Position numbers and translations under genes: made by a program. A stretch of 64,000 nt of DNA from RUG563 sp964549135 (GTDB lineage: Bacteria; Bacillota; Clostridia; Christensenellales; Aristaeellaceae), in contig CAZJUJ010000006.1 of NCBI GenBank assembly GCA_964549135.1, positions 1 to 64,000 of the forward strand, written 5' to 3'. Below the pieces are notes generated by a model. It was not told the origin of the DNA and made no database searches. It worked only from the letters and a program-made list of their open reading frames with translations. This document shows positions 34,703-41,998 of the stretch, in pieces (the stretch's first letter is position 1; each line of letters starts with the position of its first letter).

Positions 34703-35557
34703 ATGAATCAGTTGGTGATCAGCGGTTTTTCGGATGAAATCAGCAAGGATTTTGACACGCAGCTGCGCGTCGCCTCTTCGCTGGGCGTTAAGGCCATCGA
34801 AATCCGCGGCGTAAATGGCCGCGGCATCCAGACCTATTCCGTAGAGGAAGCGAAGGAGCTGAAGAAAAAGCTGGATGAAAAGGGAATGCATGTTTCCTCC
34901 ATCGGCTCGCCCATCGGCAAAATCCAGATTACGGATGATTTCGCCCCGCATTTTGCGCTGTTTCAGCATGTGGTGGAATTAAGCAAGGTCTTTGGCGCGC
35001 GGTATATCCGCATGTTCAGCTTTTTCGTGCCCGAAGGCAAGGCGGAGGAATATGAGGATGAGGTGTTTGCCCGGCTGGAAAAAATGATTGCCTATGCCAG
35101 GGAGCAGGATGTGATTCTGCTGCATGAAAATGAAAAGCATATCTATGGCGATGTGGCCAGCCGCTGCCTGAAGCTGATGCAGAAGCTCTCCTGCCAGCAT
35201 TTTAAGGCGGTCTTCGATTTCGCGAATTTCGTGCAGTGCGGCCAGGATACCCTGGAAGCCTACGAAATGATGAAGCCCTACGCGGTGTATATCCATATTA
35301 AGGATGCCCTCTGGGAAAGCGGCCGGGTGGTGCCCGCGGGCTGGGGCGATGGCCATGTGAAGGAAATCCTGAACAAGTTTAAGGAAAGCGGCTATCAGGG
35401 CTACCTCTCCCTGGAGCCCCATCTGACCGATTTTACCGGCTTCAGCGGCCTGGAAGCCGGAACGGCAGAGGAAAAATGGCAGCTGCCCGGCGATACCGCC
35501 TATCATATCGCCCTGGATGCGCTGAAAACCGTCCTCTGGGAAATCAACTGGCGCTGA
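34703..35557 (+). CDS. Sugar phosphate isomerase/epimerase (TIM barrel)
   Basis: This 284-residue xylose-isomerase-like barrel has motifs ISGFSDEISKDFDTQLRVAS, LGVKAIEIRGVNGRG, ILLHENEKHIYGD, AVFDFANFVQCGQDT and VYIHIKDALW. The metal ligands Glu, Asp and His are in place. It follows the Rpe-like gene by 52 bases with an AACAGGGAGGGAATTTT site and is probably co-transcribed. Substrate is unknown. The TGA is followed within a few bases by the CGGGGAAACGGGG flank of IR element F. Confidence 0.9.
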   Translation: MNQLVISGFSDEISKDFDTQLRVASSLGVKAIEIRGVNGRGIQTYSVEEAKELKKKLDEKGMHVSSIGSPIGKIQITDDFAPHFALFQHVVELSKVFGARYIRMFSFFVPEGKAEEYEDEVFARLEKMIAYAREQDVILLHENEKHIYGDVASRCLKLMQKLSCQHFKAVFDFANFVQCGQDTLEAYEMMKPYAVYIHIKDALWESGRVVPAGWGDGHVKEILNKFKESGYQGYLSLEPHLTDFTGFSGLEAGTAEEKWQLPGDTAYHIALDALKTVLWEINWR

Positions 35558-35562
35558 CCGCC

Positions 35563-35932
35563 GAACGGGGAAACGGGGAAACGGGGAAAGATATTTGCGG
35601 GGGAACCACTTTTGAGTCAAAAGTGGTTCCCCCGCGCCCTCTCCGAAAACCGGCTCTGGATGTTTCATGGAGAGTTAAAACCAGATTGAATGCCAGTGAA
35701 GCAAAAGGAAACAAGGTATAAGGAACAAAGCAGCAATGTCCTCATCAAGCGTGAAGACATTGCTGCTGTTTTTCTGATTGCTATTCCTTTTTGCTGATCT
35801 GGCATTCAATTTGGCAAGATTCACCCATGAAACATCCAGAGCCGGTTTTCGGGAGGGTGCGGGAGGGTGCGGGAGGGCGCTTTTGACGCAAAAGCATCCT
35901 CCCGCAAATATTCCTCCCCGTTCCTTCCCTGT
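35563..35932. repeat. IR element copy F (complete)
   Basis: This is the clearest copy. The left hairpin is at 35597-35635 (GGGGGAACCAC/GTGGTTCCCCC type) and the left arm is CCGAAAACCGGCTCTGGATG and TTTCATGG...GATTGAATGCCAGTG. The central terminator-like stem is CAGCAATGTC (35731-35740)/GACATTGCTG (35756-35765), then CTGTTTTTCTG. The right arm is CTGGCATTCAATTTGGC...CCATGAAACATCCAGAGCC and the right hairpin is at 35869-35905 (GGGCGC/GCATCC type). It fills the space between two convergent stop codons. Confidence 0.93.
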
Positions 35933-35933
35933 C

Positions 35934-37151
35934 TTACGGTGCCTCCAGGGTCTGCATGGCGCGCTTGCGTCCCGAAAGGAGGAAGAGCAGCGCGGCGGCC
36001 AGGGCGGCGGCGGCCCAGGCGAAGAAGAGCGCGTTTGTCCCCAGCGCCTCCGAGATGCCGCCCCCCGCGATCCCGGCCAGAGCGGAGCCGACATAGATGC
36101 AGCTATCGATTAATCCGGCGGTAAGGCTCACCCGGCGGCTCTTATCATATTCCAGGGGCACCAGCGCGGTCAGCAGGGGATTAAGGCCGTTGAGGGCGGC
36201 GCAGCCAAGGCCCATGAGCAGCGCGGTCATCCACATTCCGGGGGCGAAAAGCAGCATCAGGCAGAAGAGCGCGGCGGCCAGGGTCATATAAGCGATGCAG
36301 CGCCGGGTATTTTTTACGCCCAGGCGGTTGAGATAATTCCCGGCGGTATAGCCCAGGATATTGATCAGCGGAATGATCAGGGAGGAGGCCACGGCGCTCA
36401 GCCCGCCCGAGCCCAGGCCGCCCAGGGTTTTGGGCGCCCAGGTCACGATGCCATCCCGCACGAAGCCATACAGCACGCAGGCCGCAAGCAGGAAAAACAG
36501 CCCGGTGGCGGCAAACAGCCGCAGCACGGAGCCCTGCCCCGCGCCCTGGCGGCTTTCCCTGGCCGGGGGCTGGGCGGGAAGACGCCGGGCGGGCATAAGC
36601 AGCCTGCTGACGCCCATCAGGCCCATGATCGCCATGAGCCCCGGAATGAGAAAGGCCAGCCCCCAGCCCAGGGTATTGACCATCACCCCGGAAATGCTCC
36701 AGGCCCCCAGATGCCCCACGATCATGCAGGTGGAAAAGGCCAGGCTTGCCTTGCTTCTTTCCTCCTTGGTGGGGTAGAAATGGGCCATCAGGCGCACGAT
36801 GGGCGTCCAGAGCATGGATTGGAAAACGCCGTTGAGCAGGCAGATCGCCAGCAGCAGCGGATAGGCGGCGCAGACGCCCATGAGCAGATTGCACAGGGAA
36901 AAGCCCAGCATGCTGATCATGATATGCCGGAAGGGGTTTACCCGATCCACAATCGCGCCGTTGATCAATTGCCCCGCCGCATAAACAATGGCAAAGACCG
37001 ATTGTAGTGCGCCCGCCTGGGCATCGCTGAGCTGCAGCGAGGCGGCAATGCCGCCCAGCGCGGCGGATAAATTCAAACGGCAGAGATAGGCGCAGGTGTA
37101 GGCCAGCACGATGCCCACAGTAATGCGGCGCTGGACAGCGGAAAATTTCAT
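35934..37151 (-). CDS. MFS transporter (glycerol-3-phosphate/sugar-phosphate porter-like)
   Basis: This 405-residue major facilitator protein has about twelve membrane segments. The N-terminus ITVGIVLAYTCAYLCRLNLS and loop GQLINGAIVDRVNPFRHIM resemble the organophosphate:phosphate antiporter family (GlpT/UhpT). It may move phosphorylated sugars or similar organic anions. The start is ATG 37151 after GAGGAGCGTGCC. The longer frame begins in IR element G and its extra residues (EPVFGRVREGTFDAK) are translated element, so it was rejected. It is convergent with the sugar locus across IR element F. Confidence 0.87.
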   Translation of the reverse strand: MKFSAVQRRITVGIVLAYTCAYLCRLNLSAALGGIAASLQLSDAQAGALQSVFAIVYAAGQLINGAIVDRVNPFRHIMISMLGFSLCNLLMGVCAAYPLLLAICLLNGVFQSMLWTPIVRLMAHFYPTKEERSKASLAFSTCMIVGHLGAWSISGVMVNTLGWGLAFLIPGLMAIMGLMGVSRLLMPARRLPAQPPARESRQGAGQGSVLRLFAATGLFFLLAACVLYGFVRDGIVTWAPKTLGGLGSGGLSAVASSLIIPLINILGYTAGNYLNRLGVKNTRRCIAYMTLAAALFCLMLLFAPGMWMTALLMGLGCAALNGLNPLLTALVPLEYDKSRRVSLTAGLIDSCIYVGSALAGIAGGGISEALGTNALFFAWAAAALAAALLFLLSGRKRAMQTLEAP

Positions 37152-37224
37152 GGCACGCTCCTCATTGGCAGAAATATGGCCCGGGGCCATTCGCCCCCTA
37201 TCATACCCCGGAACCGGGAAAAAA

Positions 37225-37423
37225 GCAAGGACGGAAAAGGAGACGAGGTTTTTGCGGGAGGAGACTTTTGCGTCAAAAGTTCCCTCCCGCACCCTCCCGA
37301 AAACCGGCTCCGGATGAAACAAAAAGAAAAAACCACGTTGAATGCCAGATCAGCAAAAAGGAAGAGCGATTAGAAAAACAGCAGCAGTGTCTTCATGCTT
37401 GATGGAGCGCTGCCGCGCCGAAC
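37225..37423. repeat. IR element copy G (left half plus broken centre)
   Basis: The left hairpin is at 37254-37290 (GAGAC/GTTCCC type), the arm is CCGAAAACCGGCTCCGGATG and TTGAATGCCAGATCAGC, and the broken centre is AGCAGCAGTGTCTTCATGCTTG. The right half is missing. The sequence then changes abruptly into a coding remnant, so this copy was truncated by rearrangement. Confidence 0.85.
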
Positions 37424-37557
37424 CGGACAATCACCAAAGGATACAGCGCCATAATGGCCATGGGCGCAGCCGGCACTGCCAGCCTCGCCAGATATTTGCC
37501 GATGACCACATCCATCAGCCGCAGGGGCAGGGAGTTTTCTTCGCCGGCTGCGGCAGT
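37424..37557 (-). pseudogene. Remnant of an ABC-2 type transporter permease
   Basis: On the minus strand one frame reads about 43 residues that look like part of an ABC-2 permease of the Clostridia type, including SLPLRLMDVVIGKYLARLA and MAIMALYPLVIV. There is no start, no stop at a normal place and no matching flanks. It abuts the truncated end of IR element G. The assignment rests on remembered family motifs; the lack of an intact gene is clear from the sequence. Confidence 0.55.
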
Positions 37558-37607
37558 ATAAATTCAGCATATCAAATCAAATTGTGGCGAAAAGTGGGCA
37601 TTATGCC

Positions 37608-37636
37608 TTGAACTGGGCGAATTTTCCTGATATAAT
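37608..37636 (+). promoter_or_regulatory. Sigma-A promoter of the secretion locus
   Basis: TTGAAC (37608-37613), exactly 17 bases and TATAAT (37631-37636) stand upstream of the first gene. The leader of about 95 bases contains a GCAATT/AATTGC stem. Confidence 0.8.
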
Positions 37637-37738
37637 AAAAATTGGCAATTCTGTTAATTGCACGCAAAAATGGTGCTTTTTTCGCGCAGATATACGAATA
37701 TACGAAAAAACTGCCTGCCGTGGGGCGGGAAGCTGGAT

Positions 37739-38857
37739 ATGGGGATGAATGGCATGACGCCTGAGGAATACAATGTGCTGGATCAGCTGACCTATCTGGA
37801 CTTTGGCTTTGACGGAACGGATACCAGCGGCAATCTGCAGCAGATCTGCCAGCGGGTGGCGGCCCAAAGGGGAAAGGACGCGGGGGATACCGTGCTGGCG
37901 GTGGCCCGGGGGGATTATCCCGGCCTGAACGGGCTGAGCTATGCCGGGGGTGTGAATCATAACGATACCACCGGCCTGGTGGCCTATGCCTTTCAGGACG
38001 GCGATACGGTCATTTGCTCCTATCGCGGCTCCGAGGGGGAAATGCTTAAGAATGTGGATTGGCGGGATAACCTGAACGCCGGGCTGCACGGCCACTCCAT
38101 TCAATACGGCGAGGCGCTGGAATTTGCCCGGGAAATGAGCCAGGGCAAGGATTTGAACGTGACGGGCCATTCCAAGGGCGGCAATCTTGCCATGTATGTC
38201 GCCAGCAAGGCGGATAACTGCACCGGCGGCGTTGCCTACGATAGTCAGGGCTTTCCGCCGGGCTATCTGACGGAAGCGGATATTCAGCGCCTGAAGGACA
38301 GCGGGCTGACCAATTATGTGGTGGATAATGATTATGTGGGCAGCCTGCTGGTGCATGATGAAAACCGGGTGTTTGTAAAGGGAAAGAACTGGTTTGATTT
38401 CAATGTAGCCGAAAATCATAAGCTGGAAAATATCCGCTATGACGAAAACGGGAAGCCCATTCCCTCCCAGCAAAGCAGGATTACCAGGGCGCTGGAGCGG
38501 GTGACCTCCCAGGCGGCGGAATATACCGTGATTGCAACCCGGAATGAGATCCTGGTGCCGCGGGAGGAGATGCTTGCCACTGTCTCCCGCTTTTCCCTTG
38601 CCCGGAATGATCTGCAGGGCGCATACGAAAGAATGGAAAGCGCCATGGCGGCCCTGAACAATACCTGGTCAGGGGTGGCCCATCAGGCACTGGAATACCA
38701 GTGGAAATCCATCTACGGAAATATAGTGAAGGCGGATGAAAAAATGGAGGATGCCATCTGCGAATTGCGCATCGTTCATGATTTATTCAGCGAAAATGAG
38801 CGGCAGGCCGCCTCCGGCTTCGCTTCGCTGAGCGTCGGCGAATCCCCCTTTGCCTGA
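37739..38857 (+). CDS. Lipase-like (Mbeg1/DUF2974) protein with C-terminal WXG100-like domain
   Basis: This 372-residue protein has an alpha/beta-hydrolase domain of the Mbeg1-like/DUF2974 type in residues about 1-250. The nucleophile elbow GHSKGGNLAMYVASK and the preceding ICSYRGSEG are typical, so lipase or esterase activity is likely. The last 95 residues are helical with a WXG-type turn (NNTWSGVAHQALEYQW). They end in SVGESPFA, matching the GESPFAVS end of the WXG100 protein at 56492. It thus looks like an effector carried by the secretion system, with the secretion domain at the C-terminus instead of the usual N-terminal LXG domain. The start is the ATG at 37739 (others at 37745 and 37754); a TTG at 37658 would leave almost no leader. 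Confidence 0.8.
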   Translation: MGMNGMTPEEYNVLDQLTYLDFGFDGTDTSGNLQQICQRVAAQRGKDAGDTVLAVARGDYPGLNGLSYAGGVNHNDTTGLVAYAFQDGDTVICSYRGSEGEMLKNVDWRDNLNAGLHGHSIQYGEALEFAREMSQGKDLNVTGHSKGGNLAMYVASKADNCTGGVAYDSQGFPPGYLTEADIQRLKDSGLTNYVVDNDYVGSLLVHDENRVFVKGKNWFDFNVAENHKLENIRYDENGKPIPSQQSRITRALERVTSQAAEYTVIATRNEILVPREEMLATVSRFSLARNDLQGAYERMESAMAALNNTWSGVAHQALEYQWKSIYGNIVKADEKMEDAICELRIVHDLFSENERQAASGFASLSVGESPFA

Positions 38858-38871
38858 AAGGAGCATGCGGA

Positions 38872-39156
38872 ATGTCTTTGATTGTCAATACGGCGGAATT
38901 GCTTCGCTGCACCCAGGAGCTGAAAAAAGCGGTCGATCAGTATGAGGCTGCGGTAACCCAGGCGAAAAGGGCCGCCGATCAGCTGACCGATCAATGGAAG
39001 GGCGCGGCCCGGGATGAATTTGCCAAGGAGCAGGAAAAGGCCTACAATTGGCATACCTATATCGTGCAGACCGCGCTGGCGGCCGTTTCCCAGATTGCCG
39101 ATGCGGCCCGGGAATATATCAGCGTGGAAGAAAAGGTAAAACAAAGCATTGGCTGA
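38872..39156 (+). CDS. WXG100 family protein
   Basis: This 94-residue helical-hairpin protein has the WXG turn as QWKGAARDEFAKEQ near residue 42. WXG100 proteins are small dimeric substrates and structural parts of type VII secretion. An AAGGAGCATGCGGA site precedes the ATG and the gene is 14 bases after the lipase-like gene, so it may be that protein's secretion partner. The C-terminus (VEEKVKQSIG) lacks the ESPF tail seen in its neighbours. Confidence 0.9.
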   Translation: MSLIVNTAELLRCTQELKKAVDQYEAAVTQAKRAADQLTDQWKGAARDEFAKEQEKAYNWHTYIVQTALAAVSQIADAAREYISVEEKVKQSIG

Positions 39157-39179
39157 TCCAGCCTGAAAGGAGCCTCAGT

Positions 39180-40235
39180 ATGGGGGCATCATTTTGCTAT
39201 CGGTGCATGGCGAAGCTGGATAAAGAGGTGAGCATCTGCCCCAAGTGCAGGGGGTTAATTCCCTATATTCCCAATGATTCCAGGGATATTGCGCCGGGCG
39301 CGCTGCTGCATTCCCGCTTTATTATGGGCCGCAGCATCGGCCGGGGCGGCTTTGGGGCCACCTATCTGGCCTATGATCTGGAGGAAAGATGCGTTTGCGC
39401 CGTTAAAGAATTTTTCCCGGATAAAATGTGCGAACGGGCGGAGGATCAGGTCAGCGTCCATCCGCTGCCCGAAGACGAGCGCAGGTATATGGGATACAAA
39501 AGCAGCTTCATTGATGAAGCGCGCCGTCTGTTCAATCTGGCCGCCCATCCCGGGGTGGTGAATGTGATCGAGCAATTCGAGGAAAATAACACGGCCTATT
39601 TCGCCATGGAATATATCAGCGGCCAGACGCTGAAGGAATACATGCGGGGCAATGCCCGGGGCCTGCCGCCCAGGGAAGCGATGCGGATCATCGCCGAAAT
39701 GCTTCATGCCCTTGCCCTGGTGCATGGGGCGGGCATGCTGCATCGGGATATCAGCGCCGATAACATCATGCGTACCGAGCGGGGAAAAATCAAGCTGATT
39801 GACTTTGGCTCGGCCCGGGAAACCCGGCAGGAATCGAAAACGATATTTACCAAGGGCATCTATACCGCGCCCGAGCAGAAGCTGGGGGATAAGCAGCGGG
39901 CCTGCACGGATATATACGCCGTGGGCGTGGTGATGTTTCTGCTGCTGGTGGGCAGGACGCCCACGATGACCGGCGGGCATCCGGAATCCCTGCGGACTGC
40001 CAAAAAGGGCCTGAATGAGGAAACCTATCGCGTATATGAGGCCGCAACGGCCATCAACCCCAATTTCCGCTATCAGAAGGCAGAAGATATGCTGTGTGAT
40101 CTGGAAAAGGTCGCCCACAGCCTGCCAAAGGGGCGGAAGGCCAGGCGCGGCGGGGGAAAAAAGAAGGGCCTGCTGCTTCTGCTGCTGGTGCTTCTGCTGC
40201 TGATTTTGCTGCTGATTATCGTGGCCTATTGCTGA
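39180..40235 (+). CDS. Zinc-ribbon Ser/Thr protein kinase, membrane-anchored
   Basis: This 351-residue kinase begins with a zinc ribbon (CYRC at 6-9, CPKC at 20-23). The kinase domain follows: glycine loop GRGGFGATY, catalytic Lys about 76 in CAVKEFFP, HRD 188-190 in LHRDISADN, DFG 208-210 and the activation loop ending TKGIYTAPEQ. A basic stretch then leads to one C-terminal membrane helix of about 20 Leu/Ile residues with almost no outer part. All catalytic residues are present, so it should be active; likely targets are threonines read by the FHA domains of this locus. The start at 39180 follows AAAGGAGCCTCAGT. The gene lies 23 bases after a WXG100 gene. Confidence 0.92.
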   Translation: MGASFCYRCMAKLDKEVSICPKCRGLIPYIPNDSRDIAPGALLHSRFIMGRSIGRGGFGATYLAYDLEERCVCAVKEFFPDKMCERAEDQVSVHPLPEDERRYMGYKSSFIDEARRLFNLAAHPGVVNVIEQFEENNTAYFAMEYISGQTLKEYMRGNARGLPPREAMRIIAEMLHALALVHGAGMLHRDISADNIMRTERGKIKLIDFGSARETRQESKTIFTKGIYTAPEQKLGDKQRACTDIYAVGVVMFLLLVGRTPTMTGGHPESLRTAKKGLNEETYRVYEAATAINPNFRYQKAEDMLCDLEKVAHSLPKGRKARRGGGKKKGLLLLLLVLLLLILLLIIVAYC

Positions 40236-40268
40236 GAAAAGAAAAATGCAGATGAAGGAGGGAGAAGG

Positions 40269-41855
40269 GTGAGAACCGGGCGTCAGTATTGCTTCAGCTG
40301 TATGCAGGAATTGCAGGGCCTGACGAATATGTGCCCGCTCTGTCATGCCGCGCTGCCCTATCAGAGACGGGATTTGAATGATCTGCCTGCGGGCCTGCCC
40401 TTGAAAAAACGGTATCTGATCGGGCGCACTCTGGGCCGGGGCGGCTTTGGGGCCACTTATATTTCCCGGGATAATAAGACCGATAAGATTCTTACGATCA
40501 AAGAATACTTCCCGGATTTTGCCTGTGAGCGCAACGTGCTTAAGCAGCACGATAATGAAGTGGTCATCAAAAACGGCAGGGAGGATAAATTCCGTGCCTA
40601 TCAGAAGGAATTCCGGGCCGAGGCCCAGCACCTAAAGCGGCTCAGGGGCGTTCCCGGCGTGGTGCAGTTTTTCGATTATTTTGAGGAGCTGAATACCTCC
40701 TATCTGGTGATGGAGTATCTGGAGGGGCAGACGCTGAAGGATATGCAGCTTGCGCAGAATCGCCCCTTTGCGGTGCAGGAGGCGGCAGATTATGTGCTGC
40801 ATTTATTGTATGTGCTTTCCCGGGTGCATGCCAAGGGCGTTCTGCACCGGGATATCAGCCCGGATAATATTTTCCTGACGAGAAGCGGCCAGATTTATCT
40901 GATCGATTTTGGCTCCTCCAGCCTGATCAGCCAGACGACCATGACGGGCTTCACCAAGGGGGTTTATACCGCCCCTGAGCAGCGGCTCAGCGGCCGCCAG
41001 GGGCCGGCCACCGATCTGTATGCCGTAGGCATTACGCTTTTTACGCTGCTGATGAAGCGTCCGCCCAAAGAGGCAGAGGGCGTGCAATTGGAGCAGCTGC
41101 CCGATTCCTTTCCGCCCGGGCTGCGGGAAATCTATCAGAAGGCCACGCAGCGCGATATGGCGCAGCGCTATCGGAGTGCCGAAGAAATGGCCCGGGCGCT
41201 TTCCCGGGCTACCGGGCTGCCGCTTCCCTCTGCCGCCATCAATCGCAGGCGGAGGCTGAAAAAGCTGCTGCGTTTCATGCTGCTGATGATGCTCGGGGTG
41301 GTAGCGGCAATTCTGCTGGCGCTTTTCGGCGATCAATTGCCCGATTTCTGGGGAATGCAGCCCGCTGCCCCGGCTGCGGAAACGCCCGTTCCATCGGCGA
41401 TTGCCGCAACGCAAAGCCCCGCCGCGGAAGCGCCGCCGACCGCCGCTCCTGCTGCTGAGGCCCCTGTAAGCGAGGAGCATGCCGAACACAGCTTTGGCGA
41501 TTGGTCTGTTGAATACAGTTCTTCCTGCCGCGGCTATCGCATTCTCGTCCGGGCGTGCCGGGTGTGCGGAGAGAAGGAATGGAAGGCCGAGCATATCGAA
41601 ATACAGCATGCCTGGCAAGGGGGCAGCTGCACCGAACCCGGAACCTGCGCAAAATGCGGCCAGACGGCTGAAAATGCAAGCGGCCATCATTGGCGGCGCA
41701 CCGAGGAAAAAGCGCCCGGCTGCACAAGCGCCGGCACGGAAAGAATGGAATGCAGCGTCTGCGGCCAGAAGCAATGGAATTCCCTGCCGCCTCTGGGCCA
41801 TGCCACGATATACGGCGTGTGTACCCGCTGCGGCACTTCCGGCCAGACGGACTGA
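40269..41855 (+). CDS. Zinc-ribbon Ser/Thr protein kinase with extracellular Cys-rich domain
   Basis: This 528-residue membrane kinase has an N-terminal zinc ribbon (CFSC, CPLC) and an intact kinase domain: GRGGFGATY, Lys 78 in LTIKEYFP, HRD 193-195, DFG 213-215 and TKGVYTAPEQ. A membrane helix near 335-355 and an Ala/Pro-rich stalk follow. The outer domain holds repeated Cys-Cys units (ACRVCGEKEW, TCAKCGQTAE, ECSVCGQKQW, VCTRCG) of the kind seen in Clostridia surface proteins. It could sense an extracellular condition and signal inward. GTG start at 40269 after GGAGGGAGAAGG. A paralogue of the preceding kinase. Confidence 0.92.
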   Translation: MRTGRQYCFSCMQELQGLTNMCPLCHAALPYQRRDLNDLPAGLPLKKRYLIGRTLGRGGFGATYISRDNKTDKILTIKEYFPDFACERNVLKQHDNEVVIKNGREDKFRAYQKEFRAEAQHLKRLRGVPGVVQFFDYFEELNTSYLVMEYLEGQTLKDMQLAQNRPFAVQEAADYVLHLLYVLSRVHAKGVLHRDISPDNIFLTRSGQIYLIDFGSSSLISQTTMTGFTKGVYTAPEQRLSGRQGPATDLYAVGITLFTLLMKRPPKEAEGVQLEQLPDSFPPGLREIYQKATQRDMAQRYRSAEEMARALSRATGLPLPSAAINRRRRLKKLLRFMLLMMLGVVAAILLALFGDQLPDFWGMQPAAPAAETPVPSAIAATQSPAAEAPPTAAPAAEAPVSEEHAEHSFGDWSVEYSSSCRGYRILVRACRVCGEKEWKAEHIEIQHAWQGGSCTEPGTCAKCGQTAENASGHHWRRTEEKAPGCTSAGTERMECSVCGQKQWNSLPPLGHATIYGVCTRCGTSGQTD

Positions 41856-41864
41856 CGAAGGGAT

Positions 41865-41877
41865 TGTGACAGTCACA
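41865..41877. promoter_or_regulatory. Perfect 13-base palindrome TGTGACAGTCACA
   Basis: TGTGAC-A-GTCACA lies between the second kinase and the pseudokinase gene. It resembles CRP/FNR-type half sites and may be an operator for the downstream part of the locus, but no regulator of that family is in the window. Confidence 0.35.
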
Positions 41878-41998
41878 TCCAAAATCGAAAAAAATAGCTT
41901 ATTTGCGGGGAATCTGCCGCTCCGGGCGAAAAGGAGAGAAGCTTTAGCGCTTTTCGTTCTGCGGCGTTCCTTGAAAGCATGAAGCTGGAGGAATTATT

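Noticed and set aside
35563..37322. Recurring small frames encoding EPVFGRVREGTFDAKASSRK-like peptides at IR elements, including N-terminal extensions of the MFS and DegV genes
   Set aside because: The peptides are translations of the element's terminal hairpins and arms. They lack ribosome sites and occur in whichever frame is open; shorter starts with good ribosome sites exist.
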